Positions 63,379 to 64,000 of a DNA stretch of 64,000 bases are shown here, one piece after another. The stretch's first letter is position 1, and the number at the start of each line of letters is the position of its first letter. Below the pieces are notes generated by a model. It worked only from the letters and a program-made list of their open reading frames with translations. It made no database searches and was not told the DNA's origin. This DNA comes from Streptomyces lienomycini (GTDB lineage Bacteria > Actinomycetota > Actinomycetes > Streptomycetales > Streptomycetaceae), in contig NZ_CP116257.1 in the NCBI RefSeq assembly GCF_027947595.1, positions 1,364,001-1,428,000 of the forward strand. The letters are read 5' to 3'. The position numbers were made by a program, and so were the translations under genes.

Positions 63379-64000
63379 GTGGCACGGAAGCTCGCCGTCA
63401 TCGGAGCCGGTCTCATGGGGTCCGGCATCGCCCAGGTCTCCGCGCAGGCGGGCTGGGACGTCGTCCTGAGGGACGTCACCGACGAGGCGCTGCGGCGCGG
63501 GACCGACGGCATCAAGGCCTCCTACGACAAGTTCGTCGCCAAGGGGAAGCTCACCGCCGACGACGCCGGGGCCGCCCTCGCGCGCATCACCGCGACCACC
63601 GACCTGGACGCCGCCGCCGACGCGGACGTCGTCGTCGAGGCCGTCTTCGAGAAGCTCGAGGTCAAGCACGAGATCTTCCGTACCCTGGACAAGCTGGTGA
63701 AGGACGGGGCGATCCTCGCGTCCAACACCTCCGCCATCCCGATCACCAAGATCGCGGCCGTGACGGAGCGCCCCGAGCGGGTCGTCGGCACCCACTTCTT
63801 CTCGCCGGTCCCGATGATGCGGCTGTGCGAGCTGGTGCGCGGCTACAAGACCAGCGACGAAACGCTCGCCACCGCACGGGAGTTCGCCGAGTCCACCGGC
63901 AAGACCTGCATCGTCGTCAACCGCGACGTCGCCGGATTCGTGACCACCCGGCTCATCTCCGCCCTCGTCGTCGAGGCCGCGAAGCTGTACGAGTCGGGCG
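63379..64000 (+). CDS. 3-hydroxybutyryl-CoA dehydrogenase, 3' end outside window
   Basis: At least 207 residues from GTG 63379 (AGGGGA upstream). NAD-binding KLAVIGAGLMGSGIAQVSAQAGWDVVLRD, then VVVEAVFEKLEVKHEIF, ILASNTSAIPITKIA (catalytic Ser), RVVGTHFFSPVPMM (catalytic His, HFFSP) and NRDVAGFVTTRLI. It oxidises or reduces C4 hydroxyacyl-CoA in fatty-acid or polyhydroxybutyrate/ethylmalonyl-CoA metabolism. The C-terminal dimerisation part lies beyond the window. Confidence 0.93.
   Translation, partial: MARKLAVIGAGLMGSGIAQVSAQAGWDVVLRDVTDEALRRGTDGIKASYDKFVAKGKLTADDAGAALARITATTDLDAAADADVVVEAVFEKLEVKHEIFRTLDKLVKDGAILASNTSAIPITKIAAVTERPERVVGTHFFSPVPMMRLCELVRGYKTSDETLATAREFAESTGKTCIVVNRDVAGFVTTRLISALVVEAAKLYESG

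Overview
The window is chromosomal DNA from a Streptomyces or very close relative. The support is very high GC with codon third positions almost always G or C, GTG and TTG starts, GGAGG-type ribosome sites, a complete whiE-type spore-pigment polyketide cluster, a Rho factor with a large basic N-terminal insertion, and the actinobacterial order lysA-hom-thrC-thrB-rho-LCP-rpmE-prfA-prmC-sua5-glyA-wecA-atp. From memory this resembles the S. coelicolor core region around SCO5308-SCO5385; I could not run an alignment.

Layout. 1-8.4 kb: end of a NERD-domain gene; a divergent LigD-type polymerase/Ku pair (bacterial NHEJ); a TetR-ABC exporter operon; and four minus-strand genes (a membrane protein, a DUF4142 protein, a PPOX/F420-type flavoprotein and a DUF3152 zinc metalloprotease-like protein). 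8.5-16.7 kb: the whiE cluster, with seven minus-strand genes (ORFI to ORFVII) closed by a strong terminator and the divergent FAD hydroxylase ORFVIII. The hydroxylase carries a long collagen-like Gly-X-Y insertion, and the divergent promoter region holds 16-bp tandem repeats. 16.7-17.6 kb: a patatin-like lipase behind a promoter framed by a 13-bp inverted repeat.

17.6-29.1 kb is an accessory, partly decayed island ending at the 3' side of a minus-strand tRNA-Arg(CCG). It contains a membrane NACHT-WD40-like protein, an IS256 transposase remnant overlapping a VOC gene, a broken DUF4365 gene, and a typical Streptomyces set of XRE/DUF5753 regulator, SAM methyltransferase and DUF397 protein. It also has a complete IS5-family element with target duplication, small unknown genes and long stretches without genes. 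A shared palindrome, ATGCA-N2-TGCAT, occurs at three places in front of the methyltransferase and DUF397 genes.

29.3-47 kb is core: a response regulator, nrtL, lysA, hom, thrC, thrB (aspartate-family amino acids), rho, an LCP cell-wall ligase, rpmE, prfA, prmC, a 17-codon mini-ORF, sua5, a phosphatase-like protein lacking the expected nucleophilic cysteine, glyA and wecA. 47-54.9 kb: the atpIBEFHAGDC operon, with hairpins at atpH/atpA and atpD/atpC and a terminator after atpC. 55-64 kb: a DUF2550 protein, a chitinase (CBM2-FnIII-GH18) with the classical chitinase direct repeats upstream, a NarL-type two-component system, small membrane proteins, a PduO-type cobalamin adenosyltransferase, a DrrAB-like ABC exporter with divergent TetR, and the start of a 3-hydroxybutyryl-CoA dehydrogenase gene.
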